Shown: positions 14,801 through 26,450, counted from the stretch's first letter. The stretch is DNA of 64,000 bases from Antedon bifida (GCA_963402885.1 OY727096.1:26889820-26953819); one strand, 5' to 3'. A program made the numbers and translations. The notes: a model not told the origin generated them from the sequence alone.

Positions 14801-16790
14801 ATAGTCTTTAAAATATGTTCCTTCGTTTTCCATAGGATGTAGAATTGCTTGACGAGCGGCCATATTGTTTTGGAATTGAAGCTGGTGAAGATAGCCATTA
14901 TATGAGTACGGAAACAAGAAGAGAGATGGCAGTGTGGCATAGTGCAATACACCAGGCTTCTCATGCAGCTGTTATTAGACTTAGGGTACGTTCCTCTCTA
15001 CTGTACCGCCATGTAAAAAGTACTCTACTTACTGCAGTAACTATATTTTCTTGCTGCTATAACTTATGTTAGTTGGTTTCAATGTAAAAATTGATTAGGC
15101 AGACAAAGCATCAATAGAGAGTGTGTATGACTCCAACAAGCAGTAACTGCAGTAGAATTGTTTTGAGATGGTCCCTAAGGATTTCCATAGTGAAATGGTC
15201 GCTAAGGATTTCCCTATTGTGATTGGTTAATACAGCCACTGGAGGCGTTTTTAATAATGTGAATAATCAAGCCCTGGTAACACAAGAACTTAATAATTAA
15301 GGCAGATGGTGTATGTCACAACAAAGAGGGTCTAGGCCCAAAATTGGATAGGTGTCACTTGAGCCCTGTCTACACTATCAAACTAGTTTGACGACAAAAA
15401 AAAGTGTGATGTGCCCAAATATGGTAGTGCTATGACATCATGATGTACATATATATGGGCACATCACATTTGTTTTGTCACATCAAGTTTGATAGTGTAG
15501 ATAGAGCTTTAAATAGGTAAAAGAAAAGAAAGAATTGAACACAAATTGATTGAATTCACTATCATACTTTATAAGTTCATCATCTTGGTTGGTTATATTT
15601 TCAATTTTTTATTAAACTTGTAAAATTTGTTTTCTAATTTACTAGAACAAAACTTATGGCTGTACGTGGAGAAGGAAAGTAGTTGGGTTTACGCTGGACT
15701 TTGAAACTGGTTTTACGTTATTTGATGCCCAAAATAAGGTTAGTTGGTCTTCAGTATTGTGAATTTAAATAGTTGTTGTTTAATACATGTCTTGTAGTTT
15801 TCTAAATTTTATTTAAAAATTGTACTTTTTATTAACAACAATTTTTCTTTCTTTTAGGCTGCTCTGTGGACATACAAATTTTCACAACTAAAAAGTTCAT
15901 CAGATGACGGGGCATCTAAAGTCAAGCTGCATTTTGTTGGTACTAATAAAAGTACAACTGAAGTCCAGGTATGAATACAGTTCGGGCTAGTAAATCAGTT
16001 TTCTTTACTGACCCAAATTCAACGGAATGGAGTTGTGGCTTGGTGTTTAAGATGCTTGGTTACCGATCCAAGGGTCCTGGATCCAAATCCTGTCGTATAT
16101 CGGGAACTCCACACCCAATAACTTGTTTAAAGCTTTGTCTACACTATCAAACTTTATGTGACAAAATGTGATGTGCCCATATATGGACACGATGATGTCA
16201 TATTACTACCATATTTTGGCACATCACACTTTCTGTCAAACTAGTAATAGTTTGATAGTGTAGACTTTGTTTATGTACAGGACAGGACAGTCACTTTTAA
16301 GAAGGATAGTGAATGAATTCGCTTATGGTTATCCAATTTTACTAAATATATAAAAAAAATTGACTGGGCAAATTTATTTGGAGATCTTGCAGATCTTGCA
16401 GGCCCGTCATGCATTTGCTGGCCAAGAGATCTCATGATTATACCTTTTACATTAACGGTCCCATGTTATTCATTCTTCTTTTTAACCTTTTAATTTTAAG
16501 CAAAATGTTATTTAATATCATTTCCTGTTTCTGGAATAATTATGATGTCTTAATATTATTATTTCTACCTTTTTTCTTGTTTAATAATAATTACATTATT
16601 AATCATGCATAATAATATTATGCATGATTAATAATGTAATTATTATTATAAATGTTCGTTTTTTTTTCTTCAGGAAATAGAATGCCCAAATCTTAGAAAA
16701 TTACTACATTGCATGCATGCATTCATCTCTGCCAAGTTGGCAAGCCTCGACCCAGTATTCATGAAAAGTGCGTCAGATATCCAACGGTAG
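5844..16790 (+). CDS. SNTG1: Gamma-syntrophin (PDZ-PH scaffold of the dystrophin complex)
   Basis: Eighteen coding exons join in frame: 5844-5864, 6442-6570, 6794-6823, 9263-9319, 10498-10555, 10900-10943, 11503-11544, 11823-11907, 12177-12247, 12583-12710, 13136-13265, 13592-13630, 13763-13876, 14588-14659, 14836-14985, 15646-15738, 15858-15968, 16674-16790. This gives 496 residues; vertebrate gamma-syntrophins are a little over 500. A PDZ domain spans about 62-145, with ligand loop GLGL at 73-76 and the family motif GGSEHNIP at 80-87. PH-like segments follow (about 196-390), then the syntrophin-unique C-terminus with KFSQLKSSSDDG and LLHCMHAF. The family binds dystrophin or dystrobrevin and anchors partners through PDZ at the membrane cytoskeleton. 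The start, MIRTIDK, is a 21-nt exon spliced in phase 0 onto KTGLL, as expected of the family. It may be the single pre-duplication orthologue of SNTG1 and SNTG2. The family call is firm; the first exon is slightly less certain. Confidence 0.93.
7540..9030. repeat. Intronic minisatellite with 32-bp and 29-bp unit types
   Basis: About 1.5 kb of near-perfect tandem repeats fill intron 3 of the syntrophin gene. The common 32-bp unit contains AAGCTTCCAATTAAAGACC followed by TCTCCAATTAAAT, so most units carry a HindIII-type AAGCTT. A second unit of about 29 bp has CTCTATAAGACACTTCCAAT instead. The two types alternate in a non-random order. A marker variant, GACTTCTCC, recurs near 8079, 8358 and 8608, which suggests higher-order blocks of about 250-280 bp. 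Frames across it have no coding support. Confidence 0.95.
10241..10384. mobile_element. Palindromic MITE family B, copy 1
   Basis: This 144-bp element has inverted ends (AGCTCTGTCTACAC at the left, GTGTAGACAGAG at the right). Its core, GTGCCCAAATATGG followed by ATATATGGGCGCATCAC, is itself palindromic. It lies in syntrophin intron 4. Three further full copies lie at 15361-15512, 16131-16272 and 19374-19511. The size, inverted ends and lack of coding capacity fit a non-autonomous DNA transposon. Confidence 0.85.
12865..13048. repeat. Dispersed repeat family F, copy 2
   Basis: Contains TAGCTTACCTGGATAAACCG, ACACCCCTGTACC, CAACCATGCCCT and ACCATCATCATTG in the same order as the block at 3870-4060. 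It lies in the syntrophin intron before the exon starting at 13136. The minus-strand open frame across it (12893-13090) is a by-product of the repeat. Confidence 0.7.
13955..14240. repeat. Intronic tandem duplication, ~170-bp offset
   Basis: Two adjacent copies share GGAGACTTTA, AAAGCATGGCCAAACCATAG, AGGGTGT, CATCCA, ATAGAGGG, and an ATCTTG..GAATCAGC..ATCTAT tail. They lie in the syntrophin intron between exons 13763-13876 and 14588-14659. The copies are diverged by substitutions and short indels. Confidence 0.75.
15361..15512. mobile_element. Palindromic MITE family B, copy 2
   Basis: Left end CTGTCTACACTATCAAACTA and right end TTTGATAGTGTAGATAGAGC are imperfect inverted repeats. The core is GTGATGTGCCCAAATATGG and ATGGGCACATCACA. 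It lies in the syntrophin intron before the exon at 15646. It is the best preserved of the four copies. Confidence 0.88.
16025..16110 (+). repeat. Possible tRNA-derived SINE fragment
   Basis: A short block resembles an RNA polymerase III promoter head: GTGGCTTGGTGTTTAAGATG is A-box-like and GGTCCTGGATCCAAATCC is B-box-like, at a tRNA-like distance. A related block with GGTTCAAGTCCC lies at about 44900. MITE copy 3 follows directly. It is degenerate and I cannot fold it as a functional tRNA. Confidence 0.4.
16131..16272. mobile_element. Palindromic MITE family B, copy 3
   Basis: Left end AGCTTTGTCTACACTATCAA and right end TTGATAGTGTAGACTTTGTT flank a core with GATGTGCCCATATATGG and TTTTGGCACATCACAC. 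It sits in the last syntrophin intron, directly after a SINE-like fragment. Confidence 0.86.
16582..16648. repeat. Near-perfect hairpin before the last syntrophin exon
   Basis: Arms of about 32 nt with a 3-nt loop: the left arm contains ATTACATTATTAATCATGCA and the right arm is its exact reverse complement. The hairpin ends about 25 nt before the acceptor AG at 16672-16673, so it overlaps the expected branch-point and polypyrimidine region. In RNA it would form a long AU-rich stem. Confidence 0.9.
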
Positions 16791-16800
16791 CAGGACTCGA

Positions 16801-16816
16801 ATAACAAGGTAAGTTT
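16801..16816 (+). promoter_or_regulatory. Possible 3' UTR splice donor of the syntrophin gene
   Basis: Eighteen nucleotides after the stop codon the sequence reads AACAAGGTAAGT, a near-consensus 5' splice site with GT at 16809. If used, the stop is less than 55 nt before the junction and should not trigger nonsense-mediated decay. If not used, the AATAAA at 16873 could end the transcript. Sequence alone does not decide. Confidence 0.4.
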
Positions 16817-16872
16817 AAAAGTTTAACTTTCACTTTTCGTTTTAATGAAACTAAAAATCCCAATGTATGTCC

Positions 16873-16878
16873 AATAAA
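16873..16878 (+). terminator. Candidate polyadenylation signal for syntrophin
   Basis: AATAAA lies about 85 nt downstream of the stop codon ending at 16790. It is usable only if the donor at 16809 is not spliced. Such hexamers are common by chance in AT-rich DNA. Confidence 0.3.
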
Positions 16879-19187
16879 AGCAATACATTAAAAAGAGTAT
16901 CTTTGTCTTTATTTCTTTTTAATTTCACTTTTACAGATTTGTGGGTTTTGTCAACCACAACAAGCGTAAAAACAAAATATAAAATGGTTGAGTATGGAAA
17001 AATTGAGTATTCATCTTTGCATAGGATCGTGTATGGTAGAATAAGATTTGTTTATTAATGGTAAAATTTGGTTGTGGGAAAGTTTGATCGGATTTCAATA
17101 ATTCAACATAAAAAAATAGTTAATTTTGAGATAAATCCTTGTTTTTGTTGGTATCAAAAATTTCTGTCTACCTGTCTCTGTCAGGAATACTTTGTCAGGC
17201 ATGACACTGCCCGCTTGTTTGAGTGAGGTCACTCGCACAACCTGGTGAGGATTACCTAAAAATAATTGTTATAGGTAAAATCAGTGTTTTAAACATAAGT
17301 TACCAGAGAATCGAAACACATTACCAATACATTCTCAGGACAAACGTACACAAAGGGCTTTACATAAGCAAAGTTTTTTTTAGTCTTTCAAGTCGTTCAC
17401 ATACACAGTTCCGCGTTGCATATACGTACAGTATTTCGTCCTTACAACTTTACAAAATTCCGTGTTTATTTATGTCAAAGTGAAAGCCAAGTATTTTCAA
17501 TTTTCTTTCCATCCAGGGTAGTAGATTCCATGTTTTCATTCCAATCATGGCTGTGTTTTTTTCCATCATTACATCATTCCCAAATATTATTAGAAAATGT
17601 TTATTTCATTATACAAATTTTGTTTTAATTCAATAAGTTATGAAATTATTTGTTACTGTAGTTACAATATTTATATTTAAAAGGTGAGGGGCACTGTATA
17701 TAACAAAAACAGAGACTGATCCAGGGTGGTATGTAAGAGAAAGCTGAATAGAGGGTATTTTTATTTTTTTTTATTAAACTTTGTTTAATGAGGGTCACTC
17801 AAAACAGCTGAGGCTGACATGCATTGGGTCCTTCCATAGATACAGATTCGTAAAAAGCCCTTAACCTATTAAAATTTTGGACAAAGCGGACATGGCCATC
17901 TCTGAATCTGACTATGTTTTCTCATTAGATGTAGAGAAATGTGGTTACGCAATTGCCCTATAAAGTATAGTATATGTTGTATAATTTTTGTACATTCTTT
18001 AAAATTTACAAATTAATTTTTTTTTTTATTATGTAGATATTAATTAATTATTTGATAAAAATTTAACATTAATTTTATAGCTATTATAATTTAACTAAAT
18101 GTATTTTTTATTGATTTAAAATTTATACTAAAAATATGATTACCTTGAATTTGAAATTTTCCACTGTGACAAAAAGGACTACATTAGTAAACGCAAATCA
18201 AACTATTGTAAACGCAAATATTTCTCTTGTAAACGCGAATCAAACGCTTGTAAACATAATGCAACTTTAAGGCTCAGTGAAGACCATGAGAAAAAGTCAA
18301 AGGAATAAAGAGCAATATAGTTTAATAATGTAAGATTCACTGTGTTTCATAAAGGATGTTTTAAGTAATGTTGAGAGATCAACTCGATGCATTTGGTTGC
18401 TGCAACCGTCCTTCTCGAGCACGACTGTTATAGCACAACAAAAGGTGGAGACATCTCAATGTTACTTAAATTCCTTTTTAGAAAGACATGTAGGCCTACA
18501 GAAAAACCATACTGTTTATTCGCCATGCAAATATTTAAATAACAGTTAATAGATTGTTGTAAAAGGAAGCAATTAGAAACACAATACCTATTGTTTTTGT
18601 TTTTATTACTTTATTCAAATATAAACACTGTGGTTTTACAGAAACACCACATCCACTAGGATTGCCACTAGGATTTCCACTAGGTATTAAAGAATATCTA
18701 TTCATAAAAAAATATGATTGGGATTCTGTTTTAATTTAAAATGAATGTAATAAATTCAAAATCAGAAATACACCGACAGAGGGCGCGCTATTGACAATAT
18801 TGGCCAGTATTAAACATACAGATGACTCGAGATTTTGATAAGCTTTTGTGTGTCGATTTTCTTTCAGATCAGTAGTCTATTTACCAACAATCTGTACGAT
18901 AACTTGACATTTTTAGACGTCAATGTGCAAACAACAAATAAACAAAGAAGGAAATTATACTTGGCATTTCGTCAAGTTAAAAATACACCATGATTGTGAG
19001 CAATTTAATCAATAAACCTTGATGTATTACTAATTTGAATTTCAAATTAATTAATTTATAAATTTCTGAATTAATAATGTAGTGGAAATGTTTCTAGTTC
19101 GTTAACATGCTATCTTATCCCAGAGTTGGGGTTGTGGAAATCATGATTTTTTTAAGAATATATACCTAAAAAACTTACATTAAGCTT

Positions 19188-19325
19188 CATTGTTCCTATA
19201 TATACGACAACGTATCACAACGTTGGTGAGTTGACCAATCACAAGCGACAGTTGGGACGGTCTGCTGCCCCACGATTGGTCAAATCACTTGCGGTGCGGC
19301 TACGTCCTTGCGTGCACGTGTCACG
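19188..19325. mobile_element. Degenerate MITE family A-like palindrome
   Basis: Contains GACCAATCACAAGCGACAG facing GATTGGTCAAATCACTTGCG, followed by CTACGTCCTTGCGT. The same facing words occur in the better preserved family A copies at 22115-22265 and 23313-23456. The TGGTTCCCACTAG ends are eroded. Confidence 0.55.
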
Positions 19326-19373
19326 TGTGATTGATGTTGGATGTGAGAACATCAATAGCAACATTATATTATT

Positions 19374-19511
19374 GAGCTTTGTCTAAACTATCAAACTTTA
19401 TTTAACAAACAATTTGTGATGTGCCTAATGGACATCATGATGATGCTACCATGTTTGGACACATCACACTTTTTTTGTCAAGCTAGTTTGATAGTGTAAA
19501 CAGAGCTTTAG
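19374..19511. mobile_element. Palindromic MITE family B, copy 4
   Basis: Left end GAGCTTTGTCTAAACTATCA and right end TTGATAGTGTAAACAGAGCT are inverted repeats around a core with TTGTGATGTGCC and GGACACATCACAC. It lies just downstream of a family A-like palindrome, outside the syntrophin coding exons. Confidence 0.86.
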
Positions 19512-21727
19512 ATTGCGTGCACATTATACTACATAAATAACGCAGGATGTATATTAATAGCTGGATAAACGAAAGTTTTGCAGCTTTTGCACATAGTTGC
19601 GGACATCCTCAATCAGAATGTTATTGTTTTATTGAAAGTTTGTTTTTGGTCTAAGTAGAAGAAGCAGATTCTAGAATTTCAATTGTGTTCTGTAAACATT
19701 TGTAAATAAATTAAAAGGAAAGTGATAAAAGAAGTATTCAATTAATATAATATTTTTTAAACATTTTTGTAATCGTATTTATCGTAACTCATCAACAGAA
19801 TTTGGATTGAAGGCTAATAATTATAACAGTTTTGGTTCCAGGGCTGGCATTTATCAATCTTTTTGCTTAAGTCAAAATAGTTTAAAAGTGCTTAAGTGAA
19901 AAACTGAGACTTTATTTTATCACTTTTGTTCTTTTATCTTAACTAAAAGGACTTCGTAACCTAAGTCTTTACGTTTAAATATTTGCTTATACTGTAGGTT
20001 ATTTTGAAACTTACTTAAGTACATTAATTGACTTAAAACAAAGTTAAGATGATTTTTTATTTTAAGCACCTTTTCTAACCCAAGAACTTGGGTTACGAAA
20101 CTGCAGTATCCAATTAAATAATTGTTCTTTCTGGACTTACTTACTTACATTATAAACGTGTTTAGGAGTCCTCCTTTTGTGATCAACCTAACCCATTGTT
20201 TTGTGTTAAACCACTGGCGGACAAAAGCAGTTTGTAAAGCAAAATCAATTATTTTAAATTGTTGTAATTTTAGGTATGATAGACCTAACTGACTTTTGTC
20301 TAATTGATTTTCCATCTTTACCGTTTAAGCATTAATTCAGTATTCACTAATCTAACTGTACATAATGTATTTTATTCCAATAGTATAGGATATTTTTAAT
20401 TGTAACGCGACTCTTTGTTAAGGTTTTTTTTTTATTTTCTATATAGATTTTAGTTTGGTGGTATGGTGTGTAAATTTAATCTACTTGTTTAGCCTTTGTG
20501 TTTGATACATGACCGTCTGTACCGTTAAATTCTGTGCATTTTTTTATCCTTGTTTTTCATGGTAAGCTTAATGATTTATAGGGTGAAATATAGACATTTC
20601 AAATAGTCTTTTAAAGGGAATATTTGCAATAAATAATACGTTTCAACCTTTTTTTTTATCAATATATCCTTAAAACTGTTACGTCAATAAGTGAGCAGCG
20701 TTTTTTGTAAGAAATATTTCTTGTTTATAATTATAAACATTCTTAAGTTAAAACAAAATAGATTGTCATGGTAAAATAAAACAGAACGTGAGTAAAACTA
20801 GAACAAAATCTTTTGTTTTTAAATAAAGTAAAAAGAAAAACCTTTATCATGAGAAATTACATTGTAAATACCCGGGTATATATTATTTTTAGAAAACTGT
20901 TGGTAATAAAAAAAAATGTATTTATTAAAGTTTGGTTATTGAAACTATACCCAGTTTAAAACGATGTTTAATTATTTTTATAAACAGTTTCGATGTGATC
21001 GTATCAGATACACATGGGTTAAAACTTAAAGTTTACATAAAGGGAAATGGCTGTCCGCTTATAGTAGAGTATAGGTGATCCAGTGACAATCACAAGACTG
21101 GCGATTAAAAAAAAATCGAGAAATGCAGATATGTTATTTCTTCCTGCTAAATAGGCCTATACAAAATGTTACATTAAATTCTATACGTTTCATTAATTAT
21201 ATACAGGCAGTATGATCGTCCAAACAATTAGGAGAAATAATCATATGTTTAGCAAAGGCCTTTACACAATATATAAACGTCTACTTCCTGAGAATACAAA
21301 AGTTAAACTTTTATAAATTTTTACTTAATTTTTACAATTTCCTTAGCCTTTTTAAAAAAGAAAATTACCACATTCAGACATATTCACACACATACACCCG
21401 AACATACAGACACAGCGATATAGCGCCCGTTGCACGGTTACACACACGTTTTCTTGCCCGAAGTCTTTCCAGCTCAAGTATACGTATGAAACGCCATGTG
21501 TGCCAAAATGTTTATCTTTTTACCAATTAAAGCGATAGACTATGATCCTAGCTGCAACTACAGTACTGTACACCTAAAATGTTCTCTACACTAAAAGCTC
21601 CAGCTGCTATTGCTATCGACGTGAGCCTACTTTTTGTCTTGTGTAGGTTTACCCGGCCGATGAATCGTGCATAAGACTACTGAGCATTTTCCCGTGGTTT
21701 AACGTAGGCCTACATTAAGTTTGCACT

Positions 21728-24700
21728 TCAAATCGCTGGGCAATCATGCTCGTCCTCGCCCTCAAAGCAGTCTGCATGTCCATCACACACCCACACACGA
21801 TTAACACAGTAGTTGTCGTCGCATATAAACTCCGTTCCTTCATCTCCACAGTCTGTAGGTAAAACAAGCCAGATTACTATTCAAGAACCTCATACACTGT
21901 ATTTTGCCATATCCTCTAAGGTGTACTGTACTTATCTTCACACTGCCCTACCCGTCTTGTTACTGATCAATTAGCTACGTTGCGTTACGTTAACGGTATA
22001 AGCCATGGTTTCCACTAGGACGTAACGCAAGGACGTAAACGCAACGCAAGTTTGACAGATCACGACGTAATGGATGGTGATCCATCGATTATGTCCTTGG
22101 AAACAAAACACCTAATGTTCCCACTAGAGAGGCAACACAAGGACGTGACGCAGCGCAAGTGATTTGACCAATTCCAGGCGATGGATTATTCGAACTGTCG
22201 CTTGTCATTGGTCAACACTACCCGCGCGTTGACGTCCTTGCGTTGCGTCTGTAGTGGGAGCCAAGCCTAACTTACCGCATAAGTATTCGTCGCTGTGATC
22301 ACCGCAGTCATCTACCGAATCGCATAGCACCTCGTTGGAGACGCAATTACCATTTTTGCACTTGTACTCGTACATATCGTTACACTGCAATGCTGATGCT
22401 GTGTGTTTCTTTAACTTTGTTATCAACGAAGATGCAGCCGTTGTCACAACTTGTTTTTCCCTAATTATTTTTGGAGGCGTTGACTGTGTAACGGTATTGT
22501 AGTCTGTCAATACAATGTGTTATTTCATTAATAAAATTCATCATATTTACCAACTGAACACAATAGATGACGAATAGTTTGTGTCCCTACTACTTTACTA
22601 GGCCTACATTATATTATCTAGACTCTTGCCGAATCTAAAGTGTTGGTGTATGCGCATGCGTATTCATACTTTTGAAGTAGTGTGCAACTTCCAGAAAGAC
22701 TGGAGACAAAAATTGGGTCGAAATATTACCCTAATTTGAATGTGTTCCACTAGTCCTAATGATTCCAAATCTGCCGAGAACTAGACAATTTGAGCACTGA
22801 AATCTCACAGAATTCATATTTAACGGAGCCATGAGCAATATGTGATTCATTTGACTTAACTAGCTGACGCGCGCGTGCAATTATACCACCAATTACAAAC
22901 GAAGGATTTTCTTTACATTAGAGAAACTTACCACATCCACGCTCGTCGCTGTTGTCGCCACAGTTATCAACGGTGTCACAGAAAGCTTCGTGGGCGATGC
23001 AGTTACCGTTCTTGCACGTCCATCCTTTACAGTGTTTCACGCCTGTTAGAATCGTGTAATAGTTGGTTAACAATGATACCGATGTAACCACTGTCTCCAC
23101 TTGTTTGGTTTTTGGTGGTGATGATGATGTTGGTGCACCTTGTTTTGCAGCAATTTTGTTTAATGTTGTTGTTAATGTGTCTGTAAAAATGTATAGATAC
23201 ACCAATTTAAAGGATTGTCATCAATAATGTACTGAGGTAGTCGTGAACAAGTAATTGTATTATGTAAAATGTGTTGTGGTGGTTCTATTATTCAAATTAC
23301 CTCCATGATTAAAGCTTTGTTCCCAATAGAGGCAACGCAAGGACGACGCAACGCAAGCGAGTGCCAAGCGACGGTAATACATCGCCTGTGATTGGTTAAA
23401 TGACTTACGCTGCGTTGTAACGTCATTGTGCTGCGTCTATAGATGGGACCAAGCCTAAGTGGTCTGTTTGTTATTTATTTGCTATGTGTTTCTATTTGTA
23501 TGATTCAAGTGGTTTTAGAGGCTTTTGAAAGATAGTCCTAACTATTCACGTGAACGATTGGTTCCCACTAGGAATCAAAGTAAGGAAGAAGACAATTTGT
23601 CCAATGGCCGTCGCTTATAATTGCCAATGGTAAATTTTCGAGTTCGGTTTATTCTTTACCTGATGAAAATGTCTCCGTATTTGCATCGTCTGTCTTTGGT
23701 GCCATTGATAAGATGTCGAATTTTAGAACAACTGAAATCAAAGTAGAAAATACACTGTAAATAAACAATTCGTTAATTATGTAACAGAAGGAATGATCGG
23801 ACTGGCCGGCAATAGCTATCGATGAAATTTCCGACCCCGCGACGCAATGCGTGTCATTCCCCGATCGTGGAGACATAATATAGAATGTATTTTCCTGTTG
23901 GAATCTTGACTTCAGTCGCGGCGTCTACAGTACCATGAACGACAGAGGCTGAGATGAAACAGTACACCGGGTTAATATGTACACCATGGGAGTTTTAGAG
24001 TACTGTATATGACCAGATATACTGGGCCTCCATTTAAAAAAAAATGCAAATATCATATAATATCAATAATATCTATATTTACCTTCCAATATTATTACAG
24101 TAATACACACCACAAGTATTATGAACGCTATCAATATAAGATAGGTGGATGTCTTTCTTTTATAACAATGCTCAACCGATCGTTTAACCTGTTTCTTTGG
24201 GTTGCTGACATCCTTCGACGAATACGGACGGCTCATAAACACACTGCTTACAGGTGTCGATTCGACACCGTCGGAACAAGAGTATTCTCCGATAGAGTCG
24301 CTTTCAGACGCCTTCCAATCCATCAAACGTCTTTGTAAAAAATGACAACAAATTCTTGGGATAAAACTTTTAATGTTGGTGTGGTCAACCGCAAGTGAAA
24401 CATTTTACAGGTAGCAGGACTTATATACTATCTTTATTGGTAATCGAAACTCTTAAAGCGATATGTTTCGGTTTTTAAAAATGACTTTATAATATTTTCG
24501 GGAAGTGAATGGTGAAAAAAGTGTGCAGTATCTCAAAGACATGCTCCAAGCAATTCCAAGCGTGTTATCTAATTGGACTAATAATTACATACATACACGT
24601 TGATTGGTGGATCACTTTGTTTTTTTAATCGTAAACTAAAATGACCAAGCTTTGTTTCACTTTTATACTGTTTTAATGATTTTTTTGTTGTTATGATATC

Positions 24701-25966
24701 GCACTGTATTTTTCGAAACTACATTTTAACATATTGATATGAATGTCTCAGTGTGGGGTCCCCGTGGTATTGCATTATACCGTAGCATGTGTAGGCCTAG
24801 GCCTGTATCATGTGTCGTTGTGGTTTTTCCGGGTTTCTATAAGGTAAGTCGAAAGTGGAAGTGTAGCCTTCGAAGATGCATTCTTGTATCCTTCAACTCC
24901 GGATACAATTGAAAAGATTGTCCATATATCATTGTCCCGGATGCAACATATATCCCGAATTAGGTAGGCCTATGATGTGTTATTACAGTTTTACATTAAA
25001 TCAAATTACAACAATGATTTTTTTTAGAATATCTCATTTTCGCCATCAATTACAGGTTTAAGTATTCTTTAAACATCCGTGACGTAGGCCAAAAAGATAC
25101 ACTGTTTATCATGATTAATGAAGACATTTCTAGGAATCAGATTCATTAATTTGTAAATGTAATGCTATGAGAATCATAATGTATATTGCAATTTAATATA
25201 TATTGGACAACGTGTACAATACCTGTCTAATTTCACCCTATCCAACCCAACGACAACTAGAGTACCACTCTAGGACACTAACATTACGGGGAGGGGTCGG
25301 GGTATTCCTAGGGATAATTATAGGGTAGTTTTAGGATACCACGATGCAATTGTAATTTAGTACAAACATGTTTTAGGCTGAAAGTGTCAAATTAACATAT
25401 TTGGAAAGATAACAATCATATTTGTCTTGTTCTATGTAGGCCTGCCGCTAACCATCAGCCTTGGTTCATGCATATTAGGGCAAACCAGGAAATTGCACTC
25501 TTCTCTTCCCTTTCCTAACTCATGGCAAATGGAAAATATTGAGAAGACCACCGAATTTGTGTCTTTTGTAAATCTAACATTTTTGCTATTGTAATATTTC
25601 TTGCCTGTTTTAATGTCAATTTTATAGTTTATGTTTTGTATGAATTTTATTGTAATTTTTTAAAAATTAGAAATGTCTACATTTTAATGTTTCACTCGGA
25701 TCTTAATCTGAATAAAGAATACAATGTTTATAGAGGATCTCCTATTGAAGAACTGTTTATTGCAAAACGCTGGCCCGACCCGAACCATTACAATAGTCAG
25801 TATTTTATTGCACCTTTCAATTGGCCAATTTGTTTACAATTAACATTATTTAAGTTCCCTGTTTCCTAACCTACCACTTCGTTTGTAACACAGTTAGTGT
25901 GTCACCTTAAAACGAAATGAAAAATATAACAGTATCATTGTAATACACTTACATTGTGTCGTCCAT
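21728..25966 (-). CDS. Type II membrane protein with three LDLa domains
   Basis: Six minus-strand exons join in frame: 25953-25966, 24083-24330, 23660-23731, 22932-23180, 22276-22503, 21728-21852. They encode 311 residues. The cytoplasmic tail has basic KKQVKR and KRK; a TM helix lies at about 68-86 ([19 protein letters not shown]); there is no signal peptide, so a type II orientation is likely. A Thr/Ser-rich linker leads to LDLa domains at about 161-194, 236-270 and 272-308, each with six cysteines and the acidic calcium-binding end ([27 protein letters not shown]). Such domains usually bind ligands in a calcium-dependent way. No protease or other catalytic domain follows: the last exon stops after the third LDLa. 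The first exon (ATG plus 11 nt) is inferred from a good donor; an in-frame ATG at 24323 would give 304 residues. Its large minus-strand neighbour at 28854-40955 has the same plan. Confidence 0.82.
22005..22265. mobile_element. MITE family A, one or two nested copies
   Basis: The block opens with TGGTTTCCACTAGGACGTAA and closes with TTGCGTCTGTAGTGGGAGCC, an imperfect inverted pair. A second left end, GTTCCCACTAGAGAGGCAAC, lies at about 22112, so two elements may be nested or adjacent. The interior has facing GATTTGACCAATTCC and GTCATTGGTCAA. The right end stops about ten bases into the LDLa-gene intron, next to the donor GT at 22275-22274. Confidence 0.75.
23313..23456. mobile_element. MITE family A copy
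   Basis: Left end AGCTTTGTTCCCAATAGAGG and right end CTATAGATGGGACCAAGCCT are imperfect inverted repeats, each with an inner CAACGCAAGGACG-like word. It lies in the LDLa-gene intron between the exons at 22932-23180 and 23660-23731. Confidence 0.75.
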
Positions 25967-26239
25967 TGTGAAATGTTGTGACCGCCTTGAGAAGAAAAAT
26001 CACAAAACAAAATTCAACAGAAAAACTCGCCGCATCATCTAAAAATCATCACTCAATTTCTCAGAAATGAAAGTATATTATTCCTATGTAGTTTAACAAA
26101 CAGGATGTTGAATACAAGGAGCGGCGGCCATAATAAATTCATATTGAGTAAACACGTCGCGGCCTATATATTATGGTAGGTTACTAACCCATAGACGAAA
26201 TATGTGTCACGTGATCCAACATGGTGACATGCATGTTTT

Positions 26240-26450
26240 AAAGCTTAGGTACAGTCATGAATTTTAAATATATTATCTTGTTAATTGATCGTACATACAA
26301 TAAATATGTGTAACAAAAATCATGGCGAACAAAACATGAATTTCCCTTAAAATGGCCAAATACAAAATATTGCTATAAAAGTCAGACTGACTTTTTTCTA
26401 GTAGTTAGGTAGTATAACCAATGTAATACCATATTCGATGACTCCCTAGA
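26240..26450. repeat. Dispersed repeat family E, copy 1
   Basis: Shares ordered words with 54100-54270: TTTTAAAGCT, a CATGAATTTTA-like word, ATGAATTTCC, AAAATGG, CAGACT(G/T)A(C/T)TTTT and TAGTAGTTAGG. Neither copy codes, and the boundaries are soft. Confidence 0.6.

Larger units (their letters stand above)
16809..21727. other. Non-coding region between syntrophin and the LDLa gene
   Basis: No supported coding exon. The stretch holds whatever 3' UTR the syntrophin gene has, MITE family B copy 4 (19374-19511), a degenerate family A-like palindrome near 19188-19325, and at about 21478-21530 a short dispersed word (TACGTATGAAACGC..ATGTGTGCCAA) that recurs at about 58651-58700 and, inverted, near 36710. 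Short open frames at 16867, 17223 and 17416 have no domain or splice support. Confidence 0.6.
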
